From: Diphasiastrum complanatum | Lineage: Eukaryota > Streptophyta > Lycopodiopsida > Lycopodiales > Lycopodiaceae | Direction: 5' to 3' | NCBI GenBank assembly: GCA_029204225.1 | Contig: MU832144.1 | Span: 20,895-84,894 of the forward strand | DNA length: 64,000 nt | In this document: positions 1 through 12,300 of the stretch, in pieces | How the letters are laid out: each line of letters opens with the position of its first letter | Position numbering within the stretch: the stretch's first letter is position 1 | Translations under genes and position numbers: made by a program | Notes under the pieces: generated by a model | The model's database searches: none | What the model was told of the DNA's origin: nothing | The model's input: the letters and a program-made list of their open reading frames with translations, nothing else

Positions 1-251
1 TGATTATTACAAGTGCGAACAATGCAGCAGCTTATATTTATGTCAGAAAGTAGCTAGCTATGTGCCTCCTAAGGAATGTGAATTGTAGAATTTTGCTAAT
101 CAAGTTAATTTAGAAGTATGTAGGAACAACAAAGCTGTGTGGATATCATGTGTGGCAACTTTTCAATTTCATGTTCTTGAGCACATGATTCTTGTGCATT
201 GTTTTTAATTGGACGTTACTGACAATATCCTGTTGTGGGGTGTTCATTCAG
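1..251 (+). other. Intron sequence upstream of the first visible exon
   Basis: AT-rich sequence before the acceptor at 250-251. I see no recognisable coding block here. By context it is the 3' part of an intron of the metallo-hydrolase gene, whose earlier exons lie before the window. Confidence 0.5.
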
Positions 252-399
252 CGTGGAAATGAAATTTCCATATTTGGTGCAAAAATCATTGAAAGAAGGG
301 CAAGAAATACGACGCGTTGCTCAACTTCAGTGGCATGTCATCAAGAGTTCCTCGATGGCATCCTTTGAAGCAGCAGGCCTTCAGTTTATTTCATTACCA
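252..399 (+). CDS. MBL-fold hydrolase, exon A
   Basis: Encodes residues from VEMKFPYLVQKSLKEG to GLQFISLP. The acceptor is TTCATTCAG at 243-251 and the donor is the weak GTTCGT at 400. The exon starts with one spare base and ends on a codon boundary, so that LP joins directly to VMHGEDY of the next exon, as in the family. Confidence 0.8.
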
Positions 400-3300
400 G
401 TTCGTGCCTTTGATCTCTCCCCATTTTCAGTGGATTAATCTGAGCAAGAAGAGCTAAGGGTGGTCTCCACTGGTAAACGTTATATATTTTTAAGAAAATA
501 GTACCAATGTGTTGCTTCTTTTCTGGGAGCCATTTTTTTACTCTTTCATGTTCAATCTTTTCTAGGAAATATGCTCATTTTAGTTTGCAATTTAAAACCT
601 GTGGAAGCTTAACATATCTGAGGACTTTCTATTGATGTTTACATCACTAATTTGTTGTACACTCTTGCCCAATACCATGAGGGAGACATGTTGGCTACCA
701 AATACAGAACCTTTCATAAGGCAATAATCAAAAGTGTAGAACGCTCTTATATGGCGGAGGTCAAAATTGAAAAGGATCGTTTTCCATGTAATCTTTGGTT
801 TACTCAAGAATGTAAAGAAACTAAAGAGTTGCTCAATGATGAAGGTATAGGTGGTGCCAAACTTTCACTATGTTATTCTATATGTAGGTGATGTGGTGTT
901 TTTGTGCGATACTCGATGTAGTCTCCAACAACATCTCGATACCCTTTGCAAAATTTTGGTTTTTTTGATCAATTTGGATAAGACAAAGCTTAGGTTACTC
1001 TCAAAGAAGGTGAATGGTCCTCATGTTCTATCTGACGGGGCTGAACTTGAAGTAACTCAGGAGTCAAAACTATGTGGAAGTCAAAGTTTTACAAAATCTG
1101 TCAGAATGAATGTGTTTTGACAAGAGGCTTATGTGTGGCTAGAAATCCATTTGTGCTATGGAAGTGGCTTGCCAAGAAATATATCTATGGATGGAGATGG
1201 TACATAAAATAGCCATTATTTGAAACATTGGTCAATTTGGTGTTACTTTATGGTTGTTAATATCTCTTCTTCCAAATAAGCTCAGAAAAAGCTTTTGACC
1301 TCTTACATGGGAATGAAGCAAAAGGACAAGCTAAAGTCCATGCTCAGCAAGCAAGAATAAAGCATCCAACAATCGCTTTTCTTGATTGCTTTTATCTTTT
1401 ATGTAGCACCAAGCATTAATGCTTCTTGTCCAATTTGAATTGCACAATTGAATTGAACTGATTCCACCAAATCGATTCGCCCATCTAGCGACTGAATCAG
1501 AAATTCAGACCTGGGATTTGTAAATTTGGAATTTTTTGTTTTTCTAGTAGCCAGCCATAAATTTCTGTATATAGGTTTTAAATTAAGCATCAAGGTAAAG
1601 TATTGTAGTCTGTTTCAAATCTCAAGTGACTAGATTCTAGAATCAAGTTCATCACTCTAAATTCTAATTTCTGATTTGACTGTCAAGTTCCAACAAATTA
1701 CAATACATTATACGTGTTATAGTGTACATAGGTCATAGTAATAGACTCACAGTACATACTACATACTATAGTCTACATACATGAAACATCATTACTTGAA
1801 ATTTACAGGATACACTATACTACAGACTACATAGTACAATGACTCCAGAGCTTGAGAGTCCACAATGCACATACAAAATTGAAATGAAATGAAATTTGGC
1901 TCAAGCTGCAACTTGCCTAACTATCAACATCAGGACAATAATAAACATAGATTGATCCACATCCAATATGAAATAAATGTATAGGTTCCAAGACATGCAC
2001 AAATATGTCATAGCCTTAAGGCTCATGTGAACCTAGGATCACATTGCACAGTGCAAATACTACATAGAGCCTAGTCCTAGAATCTATGATAAACATGCAT
2101 GCTAGGCTCTAGCTAGTAGCTACGACAACTACATAGTACAATGTACACCCTAATTCTCCATGTGGCATGCAACATGCTCGTTGAGCTCATAACGAGTCAT
2201 GACTCATGACGTTTAACCGTTTAAATCTCCTTGGAAGAGTGTCCTATCCAACGAAAGCCTTCAACTCCTCCTTTGTGTCACCCTCCTCAACATTTGAGCT
2301 CTCCTACTCCAAGAGATATCACTAGAACCAAGACTAAAAACATAACCTGTAGTAGATCTTCGATCTTCCGCATCTCTAGCCCAATCAACATCCACATATC
2401 CCTGCAATCGTACCAGACGTCAGTGCATCAGACCGAGTTATCCCTCCAGCAGGACAAGGCAGAGCAGACGACATGCTGTCCACAGGTCCAGACAGAGGCA
2501 GTTTTACTCCTCACATCCAGAGCACTCCACATTTTTTATTACGTCTTACTTTAGGGCTTCTGCCGAGACTTTAGATTGCTTTTACATCATGATAGATATG
2601 TGTTTTCTTTCCAGCTCAGTAGAGAGATTACATCATACTTAATTCAGGTTGGTTATTTTATTAGTATGTTTCTTTTATGGAGACATTTTTTTCATACGCT
2701 CCCAGAGTATGATACACACTTGAGAAGTACATTTATTCTGTCTTTTGTACCCTCGGGTACCTATAAGACATTAATAAAGCTTTCTTTCTTTCTTTCTCTC
2801 TCTCTCTCTCTCTCAACACACACACACCCACACACACACACACACACACAAATGCGCATGCACATAACTGCAACATAATAAGTGACAAAGGAAACTTTTA
2901 TTCCATCCTAACAATGATTTCTCTAGTCTCATGTTCCAATTTTTTCTGTTGCAGCTGATTTGATAATTTTCATCAAGGTTAGAAAGATGAAATGGTTTTC
3001 TGCTGCTTACTTCAATCAAGGCAGTTTAAAATATGTCAATTGCCATGTACTTCAAGTTATCATGATGTTGTCTTGGATGTTTGTTTGGACTGGTTCCTGA
3101 TCATTTTTTTAATTGGTGTAGGTGATGCATGGAGAAGACTATGTGTCCCTTGGGTTTCTGTTTGGAAAGAAGTCAAAAATAGCATATATTTCTGATGTTT
3201 CTCGCATTCCTCTTGAAATAGAGAATGGTAAGACAAAATCTCATGATATAGAAACATTATTTTTATGTTATTGTCCATCAAGACATTTCACATATACAAA

Positions 3301-6300
3301 TAAATAAAAATATATATTTCTAAAACAAGAAAGTATGCAAAAAAACACAAGCCTTGAGTCATCAGGCTCTACGCTATGACACCATGATAGCAAGTGATAA
3401 ATGATGAGGAAGCTAACAAAATGTCCATCAAATAGAGCATCAAGGAAGTATGTTGCCCAAGTGTGACAAGATATTCAGAAAATGAAATGATAAGTGTGCT
3501 GCCAAATAAGGGAAATATGCAAAAGATAGGTAACAACTGGTTGTGGCCCCAAAAAGCCAGCAAAATAGCCTCCAAAGAAGACGATGGTATTGCAAAAGAG
3601 CCTAAAACCCAGCAAGCAAAAGTCTGCAAAAACTTGTCAATATTACTCTACAAGCAATAGCACAGGGCTTTCCCATGAAGGACCCAAGCATAACCAATAA
3701 GTTGAACAATCAATGAATGACGAATGTCTAAATGATAGCCCTAACCCTCTAGAGATTAGGGCAACGAATGTCTAAATGATAGCCCTAACCCTCTAGAGAT
3801 TAGGGCAACTTGGGTACCTGGTTTCTATAACGACATGCTCTTAATGGTAACTAGCCTAGTACCTAAATGTACACTAGTTAGGGGCTATTTCTAGTATATA
3901 ACTCAACCACTCAAGTTTTTGAATATCTGTCACCAAGGAAGATCTTTCTTCACCAACTTTTAGGGACCCGATATGGCTGATAAAGAGCTTCCTTATGTTT
4001 GGTATGGCGATCTTTGAGTACTTGTCAAACAACTTTAACATATAGGCTATTACCTAGACTTTGGTGCCCAATGAGATAGATCTAAGTCGCTTTAGTTTTT
4101 GTTATTTTCTGAATCTGTGTTTCAAATCTTGAAGGGGGTTGGCACGACCCTACCTGAAGTTTGACCAGAATTGCAAATTTGGTGTACAATGTGTAAATTG
4201 ATCTACAATTCTCTGACTTTCAAACTAAGGATAATTGGACTTCCTCTACATACTTGATGGAAGCCGAGTAGTTTCCTTACCTCTCAACTCACTATAGAAG
4301 CTTTGAGGGAACACAAGCAACTTCAATTATGTAACTTGTGAGAAGCCAACTTACTGACGTCTCATAAGCGCTACTAACACAAGAAGGGTATTCATAGCTA
4401 ACCACTTGCACCTCCCTATGGCATTTGTAGGCAACCGGGGCCTTCCTAACTAGTATGAATAGTTAATCATTTTCTCAAGTTATAAGCTTGGATCATAGAG
4501 TATTGCTAAAGCATTGCGAATTAGCGGTACTGCATTAGACAGAGACGATCAAAGATTATAGTTTTGAGTACGCAGTTGCATCCGCTATTCTTTTGTGCTC
4601 GCTATTCATCTGATTTGTACATTTGATTACGTTCTCTTATAATTTTGTCTGATCTATCGAATACTTCTACACAACAATATTATCTCTGTTATGTTTGTCT
4701 ACGAAATCAATCTAAGAGATTTTGATGATTTCGAAGTTAGAATCAAGTAGGATCGAACGTGGCAATTGTCGCAATAGTTTTGTTCAAATTTGATTGGTGT
4801 ATTCATACATTGAAAAAGGATCTTTTTGCAAACCCCGAAAGTAGCATCTATCGAATGTTGTTTTTCTCTATTTGGCATTCTTTTCTTCTTCCAACATGGT
4901 ATCAAAGCAGTTATTTATTTTATTTCCAATTAGAGCGTTGCATGGTATTAGTGTCCTGGTATTATCAGATACTATGTTTCATTCTTTGGTCATCGATATA
5001 TCATCGATTATCGACAGACTAGCTTCCATATGGATTCACAAAGCAAAGCTGGTCTCATAGTAGACAAGCTAATGGATCTAATTATCATTTGTGGAAATTT
5101 AAGATGAAGAGCGTGCTAATTGCCAATGAGTTATGGGATGTTGTCACAAGTATTGAAGTGAAACTTGAAGACAACATAGCCGACTCAAAATGGAAATCGA
5201 AGGATGGTAAAGCTTTCGCACTAATCATTCTCAATATATCAGATACACCATAGTTGCCTCGAACCGCGGTTTGAACCGCCTACTGCGGTTCGAACCATCG
5301 AACCGTTCGAAACCGGTTCGAACCGGTTTGAACCTTTTTGCTCCAAACCAAAAAAAAAAAACAAACGGTTCGAACCATTTGCCGATTTGAACCCAGCTAG
5401 CTGGTTCAAATTGGGACGAATCGGCCGATTCAAATTGGCTTGCAACATTAAGATACACAGATTGGCCATGTATCCGAAGCTCACACTTCGAAAGAAGTAT
5501 GGGACATCGTGAGCACACTATATTGTGACTTCTAAGTTGCATCTCAGAAGGAAATTTTTCTCACTCAAGATGTCTAAAATTGTAGAATCTTGAAAGCGAA
5601 GAACGCCAACAACAAGCAATCAGATCAACAGGCGAATGTGGTCGCAGAGACATCACAATTCCCTATCCAAGACACGGATGAAGGATTTATGATCAATGAT
5701 CATAAGCATACCAACCTACCATTCAAAGTTTCACCATCATCCATTTAGTTTTGAGATTATAAGTCTCCAAGTGGGCTTCACGATCCTTAGAAAAGGAACT
5801 TTATGATTTGGGATAAGGTTGTTCCTTTCTCAGGTTTCTCTTTTTCACTTTTGTTTACTCCATCAATTTCTTGATTTGAATGTTGGCAAGTCAATTATTT
5901 TATAGTCCCAATGTCAAAAAAAATAGGTGAAGAAAGAGGGTGTTTTTCAAGCCTAGCATTAGTAACAAGAACTACTACAATTTGTTTCTAATGAGATGAA
6001 AATCTCACTATTGGTTCGGAAGCCAAGTCAACGCAGTAATGCCCCGAAAACAAGTTAACCTAAAATAGATGAAATACCTGATGAATAAAGATTGGAAATT
6101 GCGGAATCATTAGTACTTGATGTCGATTATCTAGACAAGAAAATCGATCTCCATGTCTGTCATAGCTGCATTGTTGGAAAGTAGACTAGGATTCTTTTTA
6201 GGTCAAGTCATAAGCATGCAACAAAAGATGTTCTATATATTGTTCATGCGGCCCAATGTAAACCTTATCGTTGCTTGGTGCAAAGTACTTTATTACTTTT

Positions 6301-9300
6301 ATTGATGAACAACTGTTTATTTTTTTAAGTAGAAATCAGAGGCTTTTCAACCTCTTTAGACAATTCAAGGAGCGTGCAGAACTCAAAACTGGTAAAAGAA
6401 TAAAAAACAGAACCAAGGAAATGATTATCAGCCTCATTCGTCTCCCAGAAGATCTCGACAAGAGATCGTAGACCACCTAATAGGTACATTGATGAATCTG
6501 CTTGAGAACCGACTACTGTCGAAGAAGCACTCAGTCAGTCAAACTCTGATCTATGGAGAGAAGCTATGGATGGAGAGTATTCATCTCTAATCAAGAACCA
6601 AACTTGGACTATTGACGAATTGCCTGCTAGCAAAAGTGTAATTGATTGCAAATGGATATTCAAGATCAAATACAAAGTGGATGGAAGTATCGATCATAGG
6701 AAAGCTCGACTTGTCGCAAGAGGATTTTCCCAGATCCCGAATATCGACTACACTGAGTCTTTCACTCTTGTAGTCAAGCAGTCTTCAATCAGAACTCTTC
6801 TGTTGTATGCTGTTGCAGTCAATCTAGAGATACATCAGATGGATGTATAGATAGCCTATCTAAATGGAGATATCGAAGAAGATATCTACATGATACAGCC
6901 CGAAGGTTATCTAATCAACGACAAAGAAAATCATGTATGCAAACTCCATAGAGCACTTTACGGCTTGAAGCAATCTGCTAGAGCTTGGCTCCAAAGGATC
7001 CACACTTTACTTATTGAACATGGTTATAACCCAAGCACTTCAAATTCGAATGTCTACTTCAAGTTAGTGCAGCATTCTGTTATTATCATTACCTTGTACG
7101 TGGACGACACACTGCTATTTAGCGACTGTCGAATCGATAAAAGGTGCGAAACGAATGTTGTTCTTGGAATTCGACATGATAGATCTAGGTGAAGCTCATT
7201 ACTGTCTTAGTATTCAAATCCAAAGAGACAAAGAGAAGAAACTGATTTACGTCACTCAACGAAGGTACATTGACAATATGCTGATTAGATATAATCTGAT
7301 GAATGGCAAGTTAGCTCACTCGCCAATGGGCCCAGGACTCAAATTGTCGAAGGATCGGTGTTCTTAGACAAAAGAAGAGAATAATTAGATGTGTGAGTAT
7401 CCATGTCATTCGATAATAGGTTCTCTTATGTACATGATGATCTATACCAGACCAAACATAGCTTTTGCAGTTGGTTCCTTAAGCCAGTATATGGCCAATC
7501 CGGGTATTGTTGAAAAGCTCTTGTAAGAGTTATGGGTTACATTCAAGCTACTATGGACCAATGCATCTGTTAGGGAGCAGTCGACAATGACAAACTTAAC
7601 ATACTCAGTGGTTATTCGGATGTAAGTTGGGCAAGAGATGTAGACACTCGTAGATCCACATCTGGATTTACATTCTTCCTCAATAATGGTCCAATTCCAT
7701 GGAACAGTCGCAAGCAAACCTCAATAGCTCTATCTTCTACAGAAGCAGAGTATATCATTGCCTCTCAAGCGACAAAGGAAGTAGGATGGTTGAGAAACTT
7801 ATTACTGGATGTTTGTTTGAAACAGTGTGCTCTTGTAATTGTTTTATGTGATAATCAAAGTGCTATTGCTTTATCGGCCAACCCTAGATTCATTCTAGGA
7901 GTAAGCACATTGAAATTAAGTATCACTATGTTAGAAGCAAAGGTCTCAACAAAGAGGTAAACTTGCAGTATTGTCAAATGCAAGACATGACAGCTGATAT
8001 TTTTACTAAGGCACTAAGCTTGGATGCCCACAAGAAGAAACTAAGTTTGAAGGTCAAGGCATTCATAGATTCAGATTAAGGAGGAGTGTTGGATTATTCT
8101 CCTATAATTCTACAGTTAATCTACATCCATTAATTTATCCAACTCTGCAGATTTACTCTTTCACACAGTCTGCAGAAAATATCGAACAACATGAGGCTTC
8201 AACACTCTCGACTGTCGACAGCTAACTGGATCAAGTTTCAGTTCGTTATGAATATAACTATTTTCCCTAATTGGATAAGTGACAGCACATTGTGGCTAAG
8301 TGTCAATTGCGACCTATGACCTAATTAGTTGTCCTAATTGGATAAGCCTAATGACATTCCTCATTAGTATAAATAGCTGATCATTTGATAAATATAATAG
8401 AAGAAATGATGTTTCTTTCTTTGAATATTGCTATCAACTCTTACTGCTTATCAATGAAAGTGCATCAGACAGAGTTATCAGCTACTCAGAGACAATTTGG
8501 AGTACGCGGTTGCATCCACTATTGTTTTGTATTCGCATCATCTGATTTGTAGATGCTGCTTACTAAATCAATCATACCTTCTTAATGCGTTCAGTAATAT
8601 GTTGGAATGTATGCATGCTTCTCTGAAGTTATTTGTGTCTGATAAATCTCTTATTGTTTAGTCTAAATTGTCGAATGTTTCGATAATGCGATATTCTATA
8701 TACATTGCTTACGCTCTGTAATTGTTTGCCTACAAAATCAGTCTAGTACTAATGATTTGAAGTTAGTTACTAAAGGGTTTGAACGTGATGATTGTGGCAA
8801 TAGCTTTGTTCGACTTTTGATAGGCATAGTCATGCATTAGAAGAAGGATTCTTCCGCACAGCCCGATAGTGCATCTATGGACTTCAACTTTACTACTATT
8901 GATTCCTCTTTCCTTCTTCCAACACTATGGACGTGCCTTGTAACGGTACACATGTCCCGTCGACGGCAGCCTTGCCATGCAGGACTACCCAAGGAGAAGA
9001 CTTTATGTATATATTGACTAGTTTTTCTGAGAATCTAATATACAAATCTCTTTCAATTGCTTGATAATTGCTTCACATACGTTTAGCTTGGTTTCTCTTG
9101 AGTTTACGTTGTTAGGTAGCTTAACTACATGCAGAGAAGATCCTATCATCTCAATAGTTTTGTTCGAATTTGATAGGCGTATTCATACATTGAAGAAGGA
9201 TCTTTCCGCAGAGCCCAATAGTAGCATCTATTGAATGTTGTTTTTCTCTATCTAGCATTCTTTCCTTCTTCCAACGAGAATCAGAGCAGCTTGACATTAT

Positions 9301-12300
9301 GCCCCCAAGTTTTAATCTTTAATTTTGTGAAAATTATCTCTTAAGAAACATTACTTCTGTAGAGATTGAAGAGCCTCAAGACTTTTATTGTTTCCATTCT
9401 GGTTTAAATAATTAATCTTGTAGAGATTGACTCCCAAGCCACTTATTTGTTTTATGCTTGTTTGTACCTAGTTTAAGGGGTTGTTTGATGGATATTTGCG
9501 TGGTTAGGTGAGTCACTGTTAGTGGAAAATGTACTGCTTGAAGATCAGGAGAGGTTGTAAGCTTAGTGCATAAAACAAATGAGTCGTTGTGGAAGGGATA
9601 GCATGTTACAACATCTTGTGTTTTATACAGAAGATGTTTTAGGGCTGGTCTCTAACTAGAGTGCTCCTTCAAATTTATGTATGGAACATAGTTGTAGCAG
9701 CGACTCTCGAACTGCAGTTCGAATCGCAAAACAAAAAGTTTTTCTTTTTGAATTTTTTTTTTGCTCAAGAGTTCCCCCATATAGTATTGGTACCCTCTAT
9801 GTAGTTAAAAACTGGAAAAAAATTGTATAGGGCCTCAAAATATAAACCCTAAACTCAATAAAAGGTGTAAAATGGCCTAAAAACCCAAAAAATGGACCTT
9901 TGCCTTTTTTTGAGTTTAGGATTAAATTCTGAGGTCCTATACAATTTTTTGCAATTTTTAACTACATAGAGGGTACCAATACTATATGGGGAATTTTTTG
10001 GGCAATTTTTTTTTTTTTTTTGTGATTCGCTGCAGCAAATCGCGATACCCTGCAAATTGCAATTCGTTGCAACTATGGTACTATGGAAGGTAGGATATCA
10101 AATTTCCTTGCATATTAATTCAACTTAGGTCTGGTTGCTGTGGAGTTTTTTTCCTTTTCTTGTCTAGAATTCTAGTATATTCTAAGATGCGGTGACGTGT
10201 TTTTGCTAACTAGCTATTATTTTTTATAGTGATTTCAAAGCAAGGAGCTGGCCCAGTCGATGTACTCATCCTTGATACCTTATACAAGGTTGTGACTTAA
10301 CATGATTGTTTTCTTAAATTCAAAATCATTCATGTCTCTTTTATTGCGAAACACTTTATGGATCGAATCATCTCTTACTCTGCTTGGAGGCATAAGTGTT
10401 TTGGTTAAATAGTTACCTTTGTTTTGCTACTGTCATTTGCATGAACTATTATATTGCCAGCTTGTTTGCAAATCTCCAAGAGATCTGATTTAAGTGAAAT
10501 TTCAACTTGGTGTTGAAAAATGTACTATCAAATTCAAGATAGATCTATATGCTTGCATATTTGCTACCATGAATCACTTTAACAGGTCTTGAGATTGCAC
10601 TCCAAACCTTATCTCTTGTGGCATGATTGCCTGTAAAATAAATAATCTTCTTGCATTAGTACTAGATCACATGACAGTTTATTGAGTTAACACACGATTA
10701 AAATTCAAATATGTTGTGGCCTTTTTAAATATAATGTTGAGTCATCATTATGAACATATCCTTGCAAAATCGTCTACAGAACAATGAAATTGACACCAAC
10801 TGTGGTATCAATATAGTCAAAACAATGATGCTAGTTTGTAGGCCCTCCGACAAAGGAAAACTTTTAGAACATTTTTTGCAAAGAGGCTCACTAGAGTCTT
10901 CTAAATTATACCCTTGAAGAAAAAATTATCGACTACTAAATGAGAGGAGACATTGTGTTGTTATACTAGGTAGGGTCGCTCTAGGGGTCTCTAGAAGATG
11001 TTTTGGATCACGGAGTCCTTTGTAGAAATTTCTTGCTTTTCCTTTAGAGGATCGACTATTGACTACAATTGATGTTCTGTCTGTAGGAAAGCAAGAGTCA
11101 AGTCACCAAGATTTAGTTATCAATCAATCTCCACAGAAAACAAGAGAGAAGAGGCTGGGCGCCCAACTCTAAGAGAGAGAGAGAGAGAGAAAACAACAAC
11201 AAGAGCAATGGAGAGCAATGCTTAGCCAAACTGTAAAAATGGAATACACAATGAGCATCTAAGTACTCTACCTGGATGTGGCCAAATGCCACCAAACCCT
11301 AACTAAATGTAGGGCACCCCCAAAAGTCAAGATAGGGCCCCTAAACAAAATTAGACCCCTAAGGACCCACGAGTCAGTACATGACCAAAATTGGGTCCAA
11401 CTGAACTTAAGACAAACTTAAGATGGCCTAAATAACTAAATACCCATGGTTACACAAATCTCGACCTTTTGGGTCAAAGTAACCTATGGATTAACTTTAG
11501 CATAGTCATTTATTTCTAACACCCTCCTTAAATGACAATGCAAAAACTGAAATCTTCACTATGTAACAAAACCAACACGTGGTATCAAATTTAAAGCTTT
11601 GCATAAAGCTTCAAATCTGACTCTAGGCAATAGCTTAGTGAAGAGGTCCGCAATATTATCCTCCGTAGGACAATATTCAAGTAAAATGTCGCCATCATGA
11701 AGTCTCTCCCGGACAAAGTGATAATGGATCTCGATGTGCTTCGTCCTCGCATGAAAAACAGGATTCTGTGCAATGGCAATAGCACTTTGACTATCACTCA
11801 AGATAAGAGTGGCTGAGGGCTCGCCAAACTTCATGTCAACAAGTAGTCTTCTCAGCCATAAACACTCTGTTGTGGCTGAAAATATTGCTCTATATTCTGC
11901 CTCACTAGAAGAAGTAGCAACAGTGGGCTGCTTTCTACTTGACCACGAAATTGCAGAATTTCCATAGAAAAAGCAATGTCCACTTGTAGAGCGTCTAGTG
12001 TCCTGATTTCCACCCCAATCCGAGTCACTAAAACCAACCAAACATGCATCATCACAAGCAGGAAAAACCAGTCCATGACTTCTTCTTCCTTGAAGATATC
12101 GAAAGATCTTCTTCAACGCTTTCCAATGTGATGTCATCGGGGCATGCATGAATTGACTCATGAGTGAGACACTATAAGAAATGTCCGGTCTTGAATTACA
12201 TACATAGGTAAATGAGACAGCCAATAGCTTGACAATATAAAGTAATGTCAAATGATTCACCATCACCTTGACTACTTAATTTCAGACCTGTCTCCATAGG

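Larger units (their letters stand above)
4440..8924 (+). mobile_element. Ty1/copia element A, decayed
   Basis: Order on the + strand: 5' LTR, PBS, gag, integrase, RT, RNase H, polypurine tract, 3' LTR. The typical copia order (integrase before RT) is visible. It sits in intron 2 of the hydrolase gene in the same orientation as the gene. All frames are broken, and a MITE sits in gag. The start of the 5' LTR could not be fixed, so the left border is the first base with clear match to the 3' LTR. Confidence 0.85.

Noticed and set aside
2231-2554. 107-codon + strand frame
   Set aside because: Antisense shadow of a copia RNase H fragment running on into non-coding retroposon.
3721-3808. Possible interstitial telomere repeat
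   Set aside because: CCCTAACCC occurs once per 44-bp unit; no true CCCTAAA array.
4897-4910. tRNA-Met gene fragment
   Set aside because: Only the primer-site complement of the tRNA 3' end, next to an LTR; the same holds for the other PBS sites.
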